Source of the DNA: Chloroflexota bacterium | Lineage (GTDB): Bacteria > Chloroflexota > Limnocylindria > Limnocylindrales > CSP1-4 | Assembly (NCBI GenBank): GCA_003169735.1 | Contig: PNAP01000042.1 | Span: forward strand, 41,362 to 105,361 | Length of the DNA: 64,000 nucleotides | Direction of reading: 5' to 3' | The notes under the pieces: generated by a model | Told to the model about the DNA's origin: nothing | Database searches by the model: none | The model's input: only the letters and a program-made list of their open reading frames with translations | Shown: positions 25,960 through 42,327 of the stretch, piece by piece | Numbering within the stretch: the stretch's first letter is position 1 | Layout: each line of letters opens with the position of its first letter | Made by a program: the position numbers and the translations under genes

Positions 25960-27067
25960 TCAGGCCGCTTCGGCGCCCTGGTCGGTCGCCACGCGCTCCA
26001 GCTCGGCGAGCATGAAACGGTCGAGGTCGCCGTCGAGGACGCCGCCGGTGTCGCTCGTCTCGAACTCGGTGCGATGGTCCTTGACCATCTGATAGGGATG
26101 CAGGACGTAGGAGCGGATCTGGTTGCCCCAGCCCGCCTCCACGTGGGCGCCTTTGAGCTCATTGCGCGCCTTCTCGCGCTCGACGATGCGCCGTTCCAGC
26201 ATTCGCGCCTTCAGGATCTTCATCGCCAGCTCGCGGTTCTGGTGCTGCGAACGCTCGTTCTGGCTCTGCGCCACGATGCCGGTCGGCAGGTGGGTGATGC
26301 GCACCGCGGAGTCGGTCTTGTTGACGTGCTGCCCGCCCGCACCCTGGGCGCGGAACGTGTCGATCTTGAGTTCGTCGTCGGGGATCTCGCCGATCTCGAC
26401 ATCGTCTTCGACCTCCGGCAGGACCTCGATGAGGGCGAAGGTCGTGTGGCGACGCTTCTGCGCGTCGAACGGGCTGATGCGGACAAGTCGATGGACGCCA
26501 CGCTCGGCACGCAGGTAGCCGTAGGCGCACCGACCTTCGATGGCCACAGTGACGCTCTTGAGGCCGCCGCCCTCGCCCTCGAGCTGGTCGAGGACCTCGG
26601 TGCCGAAGCGGTGGCGTTCCGCCCAGCGCAGGTACATGCGCAGCAGCATCTCGGCCCAATCCGTCGCCTCGTTGCCGCCGGCGCCGGCCGAGATGGTCAG
26701 GATGGCGGCCCGCTCGTCGTACTCGCCATTGAAGAGCAGCGCCGTGCGCAGCGCCTCGTAGGCCGCCTTGAGCGCCGCGTATTCGGCTTCGACGCCGGAT
26801 TCCATGTCGGGATCGGTCGAGGCCATGTCGGCAAGTTCGGCCAGGTCGTCGGCGCGACGCTCGATCGCGCGCCATGCGGTCAGGTCTTCGCGCAGCGCCT
26901 CGGCTTCGCGGAGGACGCGTTTCGCGGCCGTTGGGTCTTCCCAGAGATCAGGCGCGGCGGCCTGCTCATCGAGCGCGCGGAGGCGCTCCTGCTTGCCGTC
27001 GAGGTCAAAGCCTCCCCGAGGTCGCGTGGATCCGGCTGACGAGATCGCGGATGGCGGCTGGTTCCAT
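25960..27067 (-). CDS. prfB: peptide chain release factor 2, programmed +1 frameshift
   Basis: The track shows only the second part (from 26826). The full gene starts at ATG 27067 and encodes [20 protein letters not shown], then meets in-frame TGA at 27005-27007. The context GGGGAGG-CTT-TGA-C is the classic RF2 autoregulatory site: an internal Shine-Dalgarno-like GGGGAGG, a slippery CTT and a poor UGA-C stop. After +1 slippage the frame reads [22 protein letters not shown] and continues through the RF2 core, including the GGQ loop [20 protein letters not shown]2 reads UGA/UAA. The gene follows a Cys-rich ORF by four bases. Confidence 0.95.
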
Positions 27068-27071
27068 CTTG

Positions 27072-27371
27072 TTACCTCGCGCGGATGTCCTGGAGCAGGA
27101 TCGGCCGAAGTTCAAGGATCTTCAACGCGGTCTTGCTCCGTGCGACGACGGGGTTGACGCAGGGGCAGTACGAATTATGGGGGCACGGCGCGCAATCGCC
27201 ATCGCAGTCCAACCAGGCGGCATAACTGCAGGTACGGCAGTCACGTTCGCAGGCGATCAGGTCGACCACCGACACATCCCCAACCTCCGCGTCGGTCACC
27301 GCGGGGCTCGGCTTCACGGGCAACCTCTCTCCCTCGCAGACCCGAGCGATGGGCAACGATCGCTCGGTCAT
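27072..27371 (-). CDS. small cysteine-rich (metal-binding?) protein upstream of prfB
   Basis: About 99 aa from ATG 27371 (the track also allows ATG 27425). The middle has a dense set of Cys: LIACERDCRTCSYAAWLDCDGDCAPCPHNSYCPCVNP, eight to nine Cys in CxxxCxxC and CxxxCxxC-type spacing, suggesting Zn or Fe-S binding. A TACACT -10 at about 27411-27416 would put the transcript start inside the longer version, favouring the shorter start. It ends four bases before the prfB ATG and is probably co-transcribed with it. I recognise no family. Confidence 0.6.
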   Translation of the reverse strand: MTERSLPIARVCEGERLPVKPSPAVTDAEVGDVSVVDLIACERDCRTCSYAAWLDCDGDCAPCPHNSYCPCVNPVVARSKTALKILELRPILLQDIRAR

Positions 27372-27488
27372 ATGACGACGCCGGAGGGTCAACTCCGGCG
27401 GGTTGTCGCGAGTGTAGCGAGGCATGTGCCGCGGCTCAAGAGGGAATTCTGAGAATCCTCATCGCAGGACGCCGGAGGCCGCCGTGGC

Positions 27489-30500
<3,012 letters not shown>

Positions 30501-30509
30501 GGGACGGAA

Positions 30510-30515
30510 AGTATA
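30510..30515 (-). promoter_or_regulatory. -10 element TATACT for secA, near-leaderless
   Basis: TATACT on the minus strand with nine bases (ttccgtccc) before the secA ATG. Confidence 0.5.
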
Positions 30516-30554
30516 GGCGGGCAGGTACGGCCGACCCGAGCAGGCCGGTCGCCT

Positions 30555-30782
30555 CTAGCGCCAGAAGCCCGATCCGTACCCCAGCAGCAGGACGACGAAG
30601 GTGGCCGCGGCGAGGCCCGCGAAGAAGAGGATGGCCGCGAGAGGGGTCGTCTTCTTGACGTCCGGGTTCTCGATCGGCGCGGGATCCCAGCGTCGCGAGC
30701 GAAGGCGGCTGCGCCAGTTGCGCGCCTCGACGCGGCTCGGCTCGAGGCCATTCGGCGTCGGTTCGTAGAGCTTCAGGGTCAT
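30555..30782 (-). CDS. small single-pass membrane protein of unknown function
   Basis: 75 aa. A basic cytoplasmic N-terminus (PSRVEARNWRSRLRSRRW) is followed by one C-terminal hydrophobic helix (LAAILFFAGLAAATFVVLLLGYGSGF). The ATG lies two bases after the prs stop, so it is probably the last gene of the parA-to-prs operon. It precedes secA, which has its own promoter. No family recognised; a Sec-related role is only suggested by position. Confidence 0.65.
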   Translation of the reverse strand: MTLKLYEPTPNGLEPSRVEARNWRSRLRSRRWDPAPIENPDVKKTTPLAAILFFAGLAAATFVVLLLGYGSGFWR

Positions 30783-30784
30783 CG

Positions 30785-31834
30785 TCAGGCCGCCTCTCCG
30801 TCGTGGTCCCAGAGGAGCATCTCCTGGACCAGTTTCATCTCGCTGGAAAAGAGCGCCCCGACCGATTCGCCACCGTGGATGCGCCGGATGGCCTCACCGA
30901 TGAGCGGTGCCACGGTCAGGACCTTGACGCGCGGCAGGTGTTTGGCCGCGCTCAACGGGATGGTGTCGGTGATGACCACCTCGGCCAGTGCGCTCTCGCT
31001 GATGCGCTCGATGGCGGGGCTGGAGAGGACGCCGTGAGTGGCGCAGGCGTAGATCTCGTGGACACCCTCGCGCTCCAGCGCGCGGACCGTCTCGAGCAGC
31101 GTGCTGCCGGTATCGATCTCGTCGTCGACCACGATGGCGCGGCGGCCGCGCACTTCGCCGATGACGTTGAGCAGCTCGGCCCGGTCGGAGTTGCCGACGC
31201 GCCGCTTCTCGATGATCGCCAGCGGCGCATCCAGGAGTTCGGCGAACGCCCGCGCGCGCTTTGCGAAACCGAGGTCGGTGACGACGACGAGATCCTGGAT
31301 CTGCTTCTGGACGAAGTATTCGCTCAGCAGGTTGACCGCGGTCAGCTCGTCGACGGGGATGTTGAAGAAGCCCTGGATCTGACCCTGGTGAAGGTCCATG
31401 GTCAGCACGCGATCGGCGCCGGCGACACTGATCATGTCGGCGATCAACCGGGCAGTGATGGGCACGCGCGGCTGGTCCTTCTTGTCAGAGCGGCCGTAGG
31501 CGTAATACGGCACGACGGCCGTGATGCGTCCCGCGCTGGCGCGCTTGAAGGCGTCGATCATGATCAGCAGCTCCATGATCGACTTCTGGACGGGCGAGCA
31601 GGTCGGCTGGACGAGGAAGACGTCGCGCTCGCGGACGTTGTCCAGGATCTTGACGAAGATGTTCTCGTTGGCGAATTCGAAGACCTCGCAGCGGCCGAGG
31701 GTCGTGCCGAGGTAGGCCGCGATCTTGCCGGCCAGGTCCGGGTTGGCATTGCCCGTGTAGAGGCAGATGCTCTCGTTCTCGCGACCGGGCTCCCGTGCGC
31801 CGAAGGCGTTCACGTCAGGCGCCGTCGACTGCAT
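30785..31834 (-). CDS. prs: ribose-phosphate pyrophosphokinase
   Basis: 349 aa. Makes PRPP from ribose 5-phosphate and ATP for nucleotide, His and Trp synthesis. FANENIFVKILDNVRERDVFLVQPTC, VVPYYAYGRSDKKDQPR, the metal/flexible-loop region LTMDLHQGQIQGFFNIPVDEL and the PRPP-binding loop IVVDDEIDTGSTLLE are all present. About 20 extra N-terminal residues precede the core. Three bases separate it from gyrA. Confidence 0.96.
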   Translation of the reverse strand: MQSTAPDVNAFGAREPGRENESICLYTGNANPDLAGKIAAYLGTTLGRCEVFEFANENIFVKILDNVRERDVFLVQPTCSPVQKSIMELLIMIDAFKRASAGRITAVVPYYAYGRSDKKDQPRVPITARLIADMISVAGADRVLTMDLHQGQIQGFFNIPVDELTAVNLLSEYFVQKQIQDLVVVTDLGFAKRARAFAELLDAPLAIIEKRRVGNSDRAELLNVIGEVRGRRAIVVDDEIDTGSTLLETVRALEREGVHEIYACATHGVLSSPAIERISESALAEVVITDTIPLSAAKHLPRVKVLTVAPLIGEAIRRIHGGESVGALFSSEMKLVQEMLLWDHDGEAA

Positions 31835-31837
31835 GGG

Positions 31838-34395
31838 TCAACTGGGAGATCCTCCGTTCCCGTCCTCGCCCGCTCCGTCCGGGTCGTCATTGTGGTCCAT
31901 CGACCGCTGCTCCGCCAGTCCCACGCGGAAGACCGCGATGCCCGCCACCTCGTCGCCCTGGTTGAGGCGCATGACGATGACGCCGCGTGCCTGTGAGCCG
32001 TAGCGGTTGACACTCTTCACGTCGGTGCGCACGACCTGCCCCTCGGAGCTGATGAGCAGCAATTCCTCGTCCTGCTCCGACACCAGCTGCACGGCGGCCA
32101 CTCGGCCGGTCTTGGTGCCCTCGAGGGAGATGAGGCGGACGCCCTGGCTGCCGCGATGCATCGTCCGGAACTCGGCGTTGGCCACGCGCTTACCGTAGCC
32201 CGTCTCCGTCAAGACGAGGATGTCGTCGTCCGGCGACAGGACGCCCATGCCGACGACCTGGTCATTGGCTCGGGCGAGGCGGATGCCGATGACCCCGGCC
32301 GCGTCGCGGCCCATCGGCCGCACCTCGGCCTCGTTGAACCGCGCGATGCGGCCGAGGGCGGTGGCCAGGATGACGTCGTCGCGGCCGGACGAGACGGCGA
32401 CCCAGGTCAGGGCATCGTCCTCGGAGACGGTGATGGCGCGGATGCCGGTGCTGCGGACCTTCTCGAACTGCTCGATGGGCGACTTCTTGATGACACCGCG
32501 CCGGGTCGCCATGACCAGGTTCTGGCCCTTCTCGAAGTCGGGCAGCGTGATCACGGCCAGGACGCGCTCGCCCGACTCGACTTGGACGCCTTCGAGGTTG
32601 ATGATCGGGATGCCCTTGGCCTGGCGGCTGGCGTCCGGCACCTGGTGGACCTTCGAACTGAAGACACGCCCGCGATTGGTGAAGAACAGCACCCAGTCGT
32701 GGGTGTTGGCGACCAGGAGATGGGCGACGGCGTCTTCCTCGACCGTCCTCGCGCCGATGATGCCCTTGCCGCCGCGCGCCTGGCGACGGTACGTGACCAG
32801 CGGCTGGCGCTTGATGTATCCGCGCCCCGAGACGGTGACGACGACGTCCTCGTCGGCGATGAGATCCTCGTCCGAGAGGTCGCGCGAGGCGTCCTCGGCG
32901 ATGCGCGTGCGCCGAACGCCGGCGTACTTGCGGTCCAATTCGCCGAGCTCGTCGGCGATGATGCGCGACACGCGGCTCGGGTTGGCGAGGATGTCCTCGA
33001 GCTCGGCGATGAGGTGGATGACGGCGAGGTACTCGTCCTCGATCTTCTTGCGCTCGAGCGCCGCCAGGCGCCGGAGCTGCATCTCGAGGATGGCGTTGGC
33101 CTGGATCTCGCTGAGCGTGAAACGCTCGATGAGGTTGGTCCGGGCGGTGTCGACATCGGCCGATTCGCGGATCGTCTTGATGACCGCGTCGAGATTGTCG
33201 AGGGCGATCTTGAGGCCTTCGAGGATGTGCGCCCGGTCCTTCGCCTTCTGAAGGTCGAACTCGGTGCGCCGACGGACGACGATCCGCCGCCAATCGATGT
33301 GGTGCTGGAGGATCGCCTTGAGCGGCAGCGTCTGCGGCTGGCCGTCGACCAGCGCGACCATGTTGGCGTTGAACGCGAGTTGGAGGGGCGTGTGCTTGAA
33401 GAGGTTGTTGAGGACCTTGTGCGGGTTCGCGTCGCGTTTGCACTCGATGTTGATGCGCATGCCGTCGCGATCCGATTCATCGCGCAGGTCGGCGATGCCC
33501 TCGATCTTGCCCGTCTTGACGAGGTCGGCGATCTTCTCGAGCAGCGTCGCCTTGTTGACCTGATAGGGCAGCTCGGTGACGATGATCGCCATCCGACCGT
33601 TGCGCGTCTCCTCGAAGGCGCACTGGGCGCGCATCACCACGCGGCCGCGACCGTGGGCGTAGAGGTCGCGGATGGCGTCGATCTGCTCCCATTGGCCGGT
33701 GAACGAGTTGCGCCGGCGATCGAAGCGGAAGACGGTCGCCGCGGTCGGGAAGTCGGGGCCCTGCACGATGTCAGCGAGCTGGTCGTTGGTCAGGTCCGGG
33801 TCGTCGATGAGCGCCACCGTCGCCTTGGCGATCTCGCCGAGGTGGTGCGGCGGGATGTTGGTGGCCATGCCAACGGCGATTCCCGACGAACCGTTGATGA
33901 GCAGGTTGGGGAGCTTCGCCGGCAACACCGATGGCTGCATGCGTGTCCCGTCGTAGTTCTCGACGAAGTCGACGGTGTCCTTGTCGATGTCGGCGAGCAA
34001 CTCCGCGGCGATGGCGGTCATGCGCGCTTCCGTGTAGCGCATCGCGGCCGGCGGATCGCCATCGACCGAGCCGAAGTTGCCCTGCCCATCGACGAGCTGG
34101 TAGCGCAGCGAGAAGTCCTGGGCGAGGCGCACGAGCGCGTCGTAGAGCGAGAGGTCGCCGTGCGGGTGGTACTTGCCCATCACTTCGCCGACGATGGCGG
34201 CGCACTTGCGATACGAGGCCGTCGAGGTGAGGCCCATCTCGTTCATCGTGTAGAGGATCCGGCGATGGACCGGCTTGAGGCCGTCGCGTACGTCGGGCAG
34301 CGCGCGGCTGACGATGACGCTCATGGCGTAGTCGAGGTAGGCGCTCCGGAGCTCTTCTTCGATGGGCACGCGCAGCACGCGCTGCGGATCGTCGG

Positions 34396-34399
<4 letters not shown>
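31838..34399 (-). CDS. gyrA: DNA gyrase subunit A (Leu at quinolone position 83)
   Basis: 853 aa. The core starts [20 protein letters not shown]. The QRDR reads [19 protein letters not shown], and by direct count the residues are Leu83 and Asp87, with catalytic Tyr122 in AMRYTEARM. The C-terminal beta-pinwheel has a GyrA-box variant QARGGKG (consensus QRRGGKG). Gyrase introduces negative supercoils with GyrB. Ser83 is usual in E. coli; Leu83 there gives fluoroquinolone resistance, so this organism may be intrinsically less sensitive. It overlaps the alkD-like gene by four bases. Confidence 0.96.
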
Positions 34400-38228
<3,829 letters not shown>

Positions 38229-38232
<4 letters not shown>

Positions 38233-39038
38233 TGGGATGTTACCCACGCCGGGGTCGGTGCCGGGCTGGTGCCGCGTCCATCACGGACGAGCAGCTCGCC
38301 GCAGAGGTCGCGGTACGCACGAGCACCCCGCGAGTCCGGGCTGTAGAGGGCGATCGGGCGTCCATAGCCCGGAGCCTCGGCGAGTCGGATACTGCGCGGC
38401 ACGACCGTCTGGTAGACCAGGTCGCCGAGATGGCGCCGCACTTCGCTGGTCACTTCGGCGGCGAGGGTCGTGCGTCCGTCAAACATGGTCAGCACCACGC
38501 CTTTGACCAGGAGATCGGGGTTCAGGTTGTCGCGGACGAGATCGATGGTCGACATCAGCTGGGTGAGACCTTCCAGGGCGTAGTACTCGCATTGGATCGG
38601 GATCAGGACGGTATCGGCGGCGGTCAGGGCGTTGACGGTGAGCAGGCCGAGTGACGGCGGGCAATCGAGGAGGGCGTAGTCATACGTTGCGACGGCTGGT
38701 CGAAGCGCGCGCTCGAGGCGACGTTCGCGGTCAACGACAGGGACGAGTTCGACCTCGATCCCAGCCAGATCGCGCTCGGCTGGAATGAGCCAGAGGCCGG
38801 ACACCGCGGTGGGCACCACGAGTTCATCGATGCTCTTCACGCTCGTGAGGAGGTCGTACGTCGAGCCACTCAGGTGCTCGCGATCGACCCCGAAACCGCT
38901 CGTCGCGTTGCCCTGGGGGTCAAGGTCGACGACGAGCACCCGCAGCCCAGCCAAGGCAAGGTAGGTTGCGAGGCTGACTACAGTCGTGGTCTTGCCGACG
39001 CCACCTTTTTGGTTCGCACAGGCGATGATCTCGCCCAC
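38229..39038 (-). CDS. parA: chromosome partitioning ATPase ParA (Soj)
   Basis: 269 aa, GTG start. Deviant Walker A is ACANQKGGVGKTTTVVSLATYLA, Walker A' DLDPQGNATSGFG, and Walker B YALLDCPPSLGLLTVNAL. ParA forms ATP-dependent dimers on DNA that move ParB-parS complexes. First gene of the parA-parB-gyrB-alkD-gyrA-prs series. Confidence 0.96.
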
Positions 39039-39197
39039 TCAAGCGCCGGACCGGTTCGTTTCCACGTTCACTGATTCTATCCGACTCGGGCTCCCGCCGC
39101 GTTCTCTCATGAGACCGGTGGGGAGTCCTCGGAAGCTTGACGAGCGGCCCTTATCGGCCACTTACGCCTCCGGCGCGCCGCCTCGCCGAGGCACCGA

Positions 39198-39213
39198 TGT
39201 TTCACGTGTTACC
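39198..39213. promoter_or_regulatory. parS: parS-like centromere site
   Basis: TGTTTCACGTGTTACC matches 13 of 16 positions of the consensus TGTTTCACGTGAAACA, with the whole left half and centre intact. A second half-site-like GGTGAAACC follows ten bases later. It lies 160 bases upstream of parA. Confidence 0.6.
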
Positions 39214-39265
39214 TTACGGTGAAACCACGGTCAGCGACCATTCTTCCTGAAGGATCTGACTCGCA

Positions 39266-39763
39266 ATGACCGACCGCACTGGCGATGCCCGAGCACCCGC
39301 GCCCGAGGTGGTCGCCGATGCCCGGTCTCGGGCCCTCTCGGCGTTCGATGCGGGATTCTTCGTGGGCATCCTCGTCGGCGAGGGCCATTTCGGAGGCGAT
39401 GGCCGCCAGCCCCAGGTGACGCTGCGCATGAATACCGACCACGCCGCGCTGTTCGCTTGGCTGATGGAGCGATTCCCCGAGAGCCGGCTCTACGGGCCGT
39501 ACGACCACAGCGGTCGCCGCTACTACCAATGGATGGCGCGTTCGGGCTTCCTGCGGGAGACCGTCGTGCCGATCCTCGATCGGTATCTCCGTCCCGAACA
39601 CTCGGCCCGGGCGTGGCAGCGCTACGAGCAGATGAAGGAGACCTACGGGCTCGGCGATCGGGATGACGAGAGTGCGCCGCCCGTTATGGGGGGCAAAAAT
39701 GCCCTCGGCTATACTGCCGGCGGTGCCAAGCGGGCCTCACATCGCCCGCGCAGGCCGATCTGA
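39266..39763 (+). CDS. stand-alone LAGLIDADG-type protein
   Basis: 165 aa. The single LAGLIDADG-like helix is FDAGFFVGILVGEGHFGGDG (about 28-47), followed by PQVTLRMNTDHAALFAWLMERFPESRLYGPY and YYQWMARSGFLRETVVPIL, the beta-sheet pattern of this family. A free-standing single-motif protein would dimerise to bind palindromic DNA. There is no intron or intein context here, so it may be a domesticated DNA-binding regulator rather than a homing endonuclease. AAGGA precedes the ATG. The mreD promoter lies in its 3' end. Confidence 0.7.
   Translation: MTDRTGDARAPAPEVVADARSRALSAFDAGFFVGILVGEGHFGGDGRQPQVTLRMNTDHAALFAWLMERFPESRLYGPYDHSGRRYYQWMARSGFLRETVVPILDRYLRPEHSARAWQRYEQMKETYGLGDRDDESAPPVMGGKNALGYTAGGAKRASHRPRRPI
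39710..39715 (+). promoter_or_regulatory. -10 element TATACT for mreD-PBP2-rodA
   Basis: TATACT in the context GGCTATACTGCC, about 80 bases upstream of mreD and inside the 3' end of the LAGLIDADG gene. Confidence 0.45.
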
Positions 39764-39793
39764 CGGGACAGGAACGCAAGGGGGCACCGCCAC

Positions 39794-40294
39794 ATGAGCC
39801 TGCCCATCGCGGCGGTCGGCGCCCTGATCGCGGCCCTCCTGGAAACGAGCGTCTTCCCTGAACTCAGCATCGGCGGCGTCAAACCGGATCTCATCCTCGT
39901 GTTCACCGTCGTCGTGGCTCTCATCGTGGCCTTCGAGGATGCGCTGGCATGGGCGTTCGTCGGCGGCCTCCTCGTCGACGCCCTTTCCGGCCGGCCGATC
40001 GGCGCGACGACGCTCGCGCTCCTGGTCGTGACCGGGCTCGCGCTGCTGGCCGGGCGCGTCATCGGCACGCCGCGGCTCATCACCGTCGCTATCGCCGTAT
40101 TCGTCCTTGCCTGGGTCTACCAGGTGCTGTTGCTGGCCATCCTCGCGGTGACCGCCGACGTTTCGTTCACCGACCTACCCATCGAGCGGCTGCTGGCCAT
40201 CGCCATCGTCGATGTGGTGCTCTCGCTCCTCGTCGTCGTGGCCATTCGTGCGCTGAGTCGTCGGTTCGGGTCGCCCGAACGGATCGAGTGGTGA
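39794..40294 (+). CDS. mreD: rod shape-determining protein MreD
   Basis: 166 aa, five or six hydrophobic helices and almost no soluble part. SIGGVKPDLILVFTVVVALIVAFEDALAWAFVGGLLVDALSGRPIG is the typical MreD block. It belongs to the elongasome with RodA and PBP2, which follow within five bases and 35 bases respectively. An AAGGGGG Shine-Dalgarno precedes the ATG. No mreB or mreC is seen in this window. Confidence 0.93.
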   Translation: MSLPIAAVGALIAALLETSVFPELSIGGVKPDLILVFTVVVALIVAFEDALAWAFVGGLLVDALSGRPIGATTLALLVVTGLALLAGRVIGTPRLITVAIAVFVLAWVYQVLLLAILAVTADVSFTDLPIERLLAIAIVDVVLSLLVVVAIRALSRRFGSPERIEW

Positions 40295-40298
40295 GCCG

Positions 40299-42293
40299 AT
40301 GAGTGACCTCGTCGGCGACGGCACGCCCGTCGTCGGGCGATCCTGGACCCGCTTCGTCGTCTTCGCCGTGATCATCGGGCTCGTGGTGACGCTGCTCGGC
40401 TATCGCCTGTACACGATGCAGATCTCAAACACCGGCCCGAACGTGAGCGTCGACGCCAACGCCAACGACGTCCTTGAGGCGATCCCGTCGTCCCGGGGCT
40501 TGATCTACGACCGCAACGGGCGCCAGTTGGTCGCCAATCTGCCGACGTTCGAGGTGGTCGTCCGCCCCGGTGACGTGCCGTTCAGCCAACGGGACGCCGT
40601 CGTGGCCCAGCTCTCGACGCTCCTGCAGCTCCCCCAGTCCGAGATCGTCGCCGACCTCGACAGTGGCGCCGGTGACCGATTCAACCCCGTGCGCCTTGCC
40701 TCGGATGTGCCGACCGACGTGGCCCAGACCATCGCCGAGGAGCACCTCTCGCTGCCGGGCGTCGAGGTCAACGCGGTCCCGGTGCGCGACTACCTGGACG
40801 GGCCGCTCGTGTCTCAGATCGTCGGCTACGAAGGCGCGGTCACGCAGGCCGATCTGGACGACCCGGCGTTGGCCGACGAGAACTACCAGCTCAACGACTT
40901 GATCGGCAAGACGGGCGTCGAGAACACCTTCGAGAATGTGCTCCGCGGTACGTACGGTGTGCAGCAGGTAGAACGCGATGCCCAGGGTCAGGACATCCGG
41001 GTCGTCCAGACCATCAAGCAACCCCAGCCCGGCGATTCGCTCGAGCTGACCATCGATACCGACATCCAGCAGCAGGCACAGACTGCGATGGACTGGGCGA
41101 TCCAGGCAGCCGGTCTCAAGCGCGGCGTGGTCATCGTGATGAACCCGCAGACCGGCGAGGTGCTGGCGATGGTCTCGCTGCCGACGTATGACGACAACCT
41201 GTTCGCCGACGGCATCTCCAACGCCGATTACCAGGCGTTGCTCACCGATCCCAACCGGCCGCTCCTGAACTTCGCCATCAACGAGCAGTACCCGCCGGGC
41301 TCGACCTACAAGCTCGTGACCGGAACGGGCGCCCTCGCGGACGGCGACATCACGCCGACCTCGCTGGTCCAGACGAAGACCTTCCTCACGGTCGGAGCCG
41401 ATCAGACCAAGTTCTATGACTGGAACCACTGGTACAGCTTCAACGGCATCGGCGGCTTCCACGACTGCAACGCCCAGTCGACCTGCCAGTGGGGTCCCGG
41501 CGGCATCGACATCACGCAGGGTTTCGCGAACTCGAGCGACACGTTCTTCTACCAGCTCTCACAGATGCTCGGCGCGGATCGGCTCGCCTATTGGGCGAAG
41601 CAGTTCGGCTTCGGCGCACCGACGGGCATCGCGCTACCGGCCGAGGCGTCCGGGATCGTGCCCGACAACGCCTGGAAGGAGAACCTCTTCAACCAGGGCA
41701 TGTTCCCCGGCGAAGTCCTCCAGGCGGGCATCGGCCAGGGCTACGATTCCGCCACGCCGCTCCAGGTGCTGAACGCCTACGCGGCGCTCGCCAATGGTGG
41801 CAACCTCTACGTGCCCCAGATCGTCCATCGCATCCTCGGGCCGGACGGCAGCGTCGTGCAGGACTTCCAGCCTCAGCTCATCCGCCAGTTGCCGGTCGAT
41901 CCGAGCGTCCTCGAGACGATGCGTGTGGCGGCGCGCGCCGTCCTGACGTCGGGCCACACCTGGAACCTCGTCGACCTGCCGCTGATGTTCGGTGGCAAGA
42001 CCGGCACGGCCGAGTTCGGCGTCCGCAACGCCGATGGCAGCCTGCCCTTCCACTCCTGGTTCGTGGCCTTCGTGCCGGACTTCACCGCAGGCCACGAAGG
42101 CGACATCACCAAGCCCGATTCGCAGCTCGCGGTGCTGGCCTTCGCCTACGACTCGAACACGCAGGGCGACGTGGCGACCGAGGTCGTCAAGTACTTCCTC
42201 CAGCTCCACTACGCGCTGATCGATCCGCAGACCGGCCAGCTCGGTGACTGGCGCCTCCCGCGGCTGCTGAAGTCGAACGGGTTCGCGAACTGA
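40299..42293 (+). CDS. mrdA: penicillin-binding protein 2 (elongasome transpeptidase)
   Basis: 664 aa. Membrane anchor VVFAVIIGLVVTLLGYRLYTMQI (about 19-41) is followed by the PBP dimerisation domain (AIPSSRGLIYDRNGRQLVANLPTFEVVV). The transpeptidase domain has the active-site SxxK in PPGSTYKLVTG, SSD in GFANSSDTFFYQ and KTG in FGGKTGTAEF. A Cys-containing insertion (HDCNAQSTCQW) sits between motifs one and two. It cross-links peptidoglycan with RodA during elongation. Confidence 0.95.
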   Translation: MSDLVGDGTPVVGRSWTRFVVFAVIIGLVVTLLGYRLYTMQISNTGPNVSVDANANDVLEAIPSSRGLIYDRNGRQLVANLPTFEVVVRPGDVPFSQRDAVVAQLSTLLQLPQSEIVADLDSGAGDRFNPVRLASDVPTDVAQTIAEEHLSLPGVEVNAVPVRDYLDGPLVSQIVGYEGAVTQADLDDPALADENYQLNDLIGKTGVENTFENVLRGTYGVQQVERDAQGQDIRVVQTIKQPQPGDSLELTIDTDIQQQAQTAMDWAIQAAGLKRGVVIVMNPQTGEVLAMVSLPTYDDNLFADGISNADYQALLTDPNRPLLNFAINEQYPPGSTYKLVTGTGALADGDITPTSLVQTKTFLTVGADQTKFYDWNHWYSFNGIGGFHDCNAQSTCQWGPGGIDITQGFANSSDTFFYQLSQMLGADRLAYWAKQFGFGAPTGIALPAEASGIVPDNAWKENLFNQGMFPGEVLQAGIGQGYDSATPLQVLNAYAALANGGNLYVPQIVHRILGPDGSVVQDFQPQLIRQLPVDPSVLETMRVAARAVLTSGHTWNLVDLPLMFGGKTGTAEFGVRNADGSLPFHSWFVAFVPDFTAGHEGDITKPDSQLAVLAFAYDSNTQGDVATEVVKYFLQLHYALIDPQTGQLGDWRLPRLLKSNGFAN

Positions 42294-42327
42294 TGGCCAC
42301 CGCGATGGCACTCGGCGGGGCCGGCTG

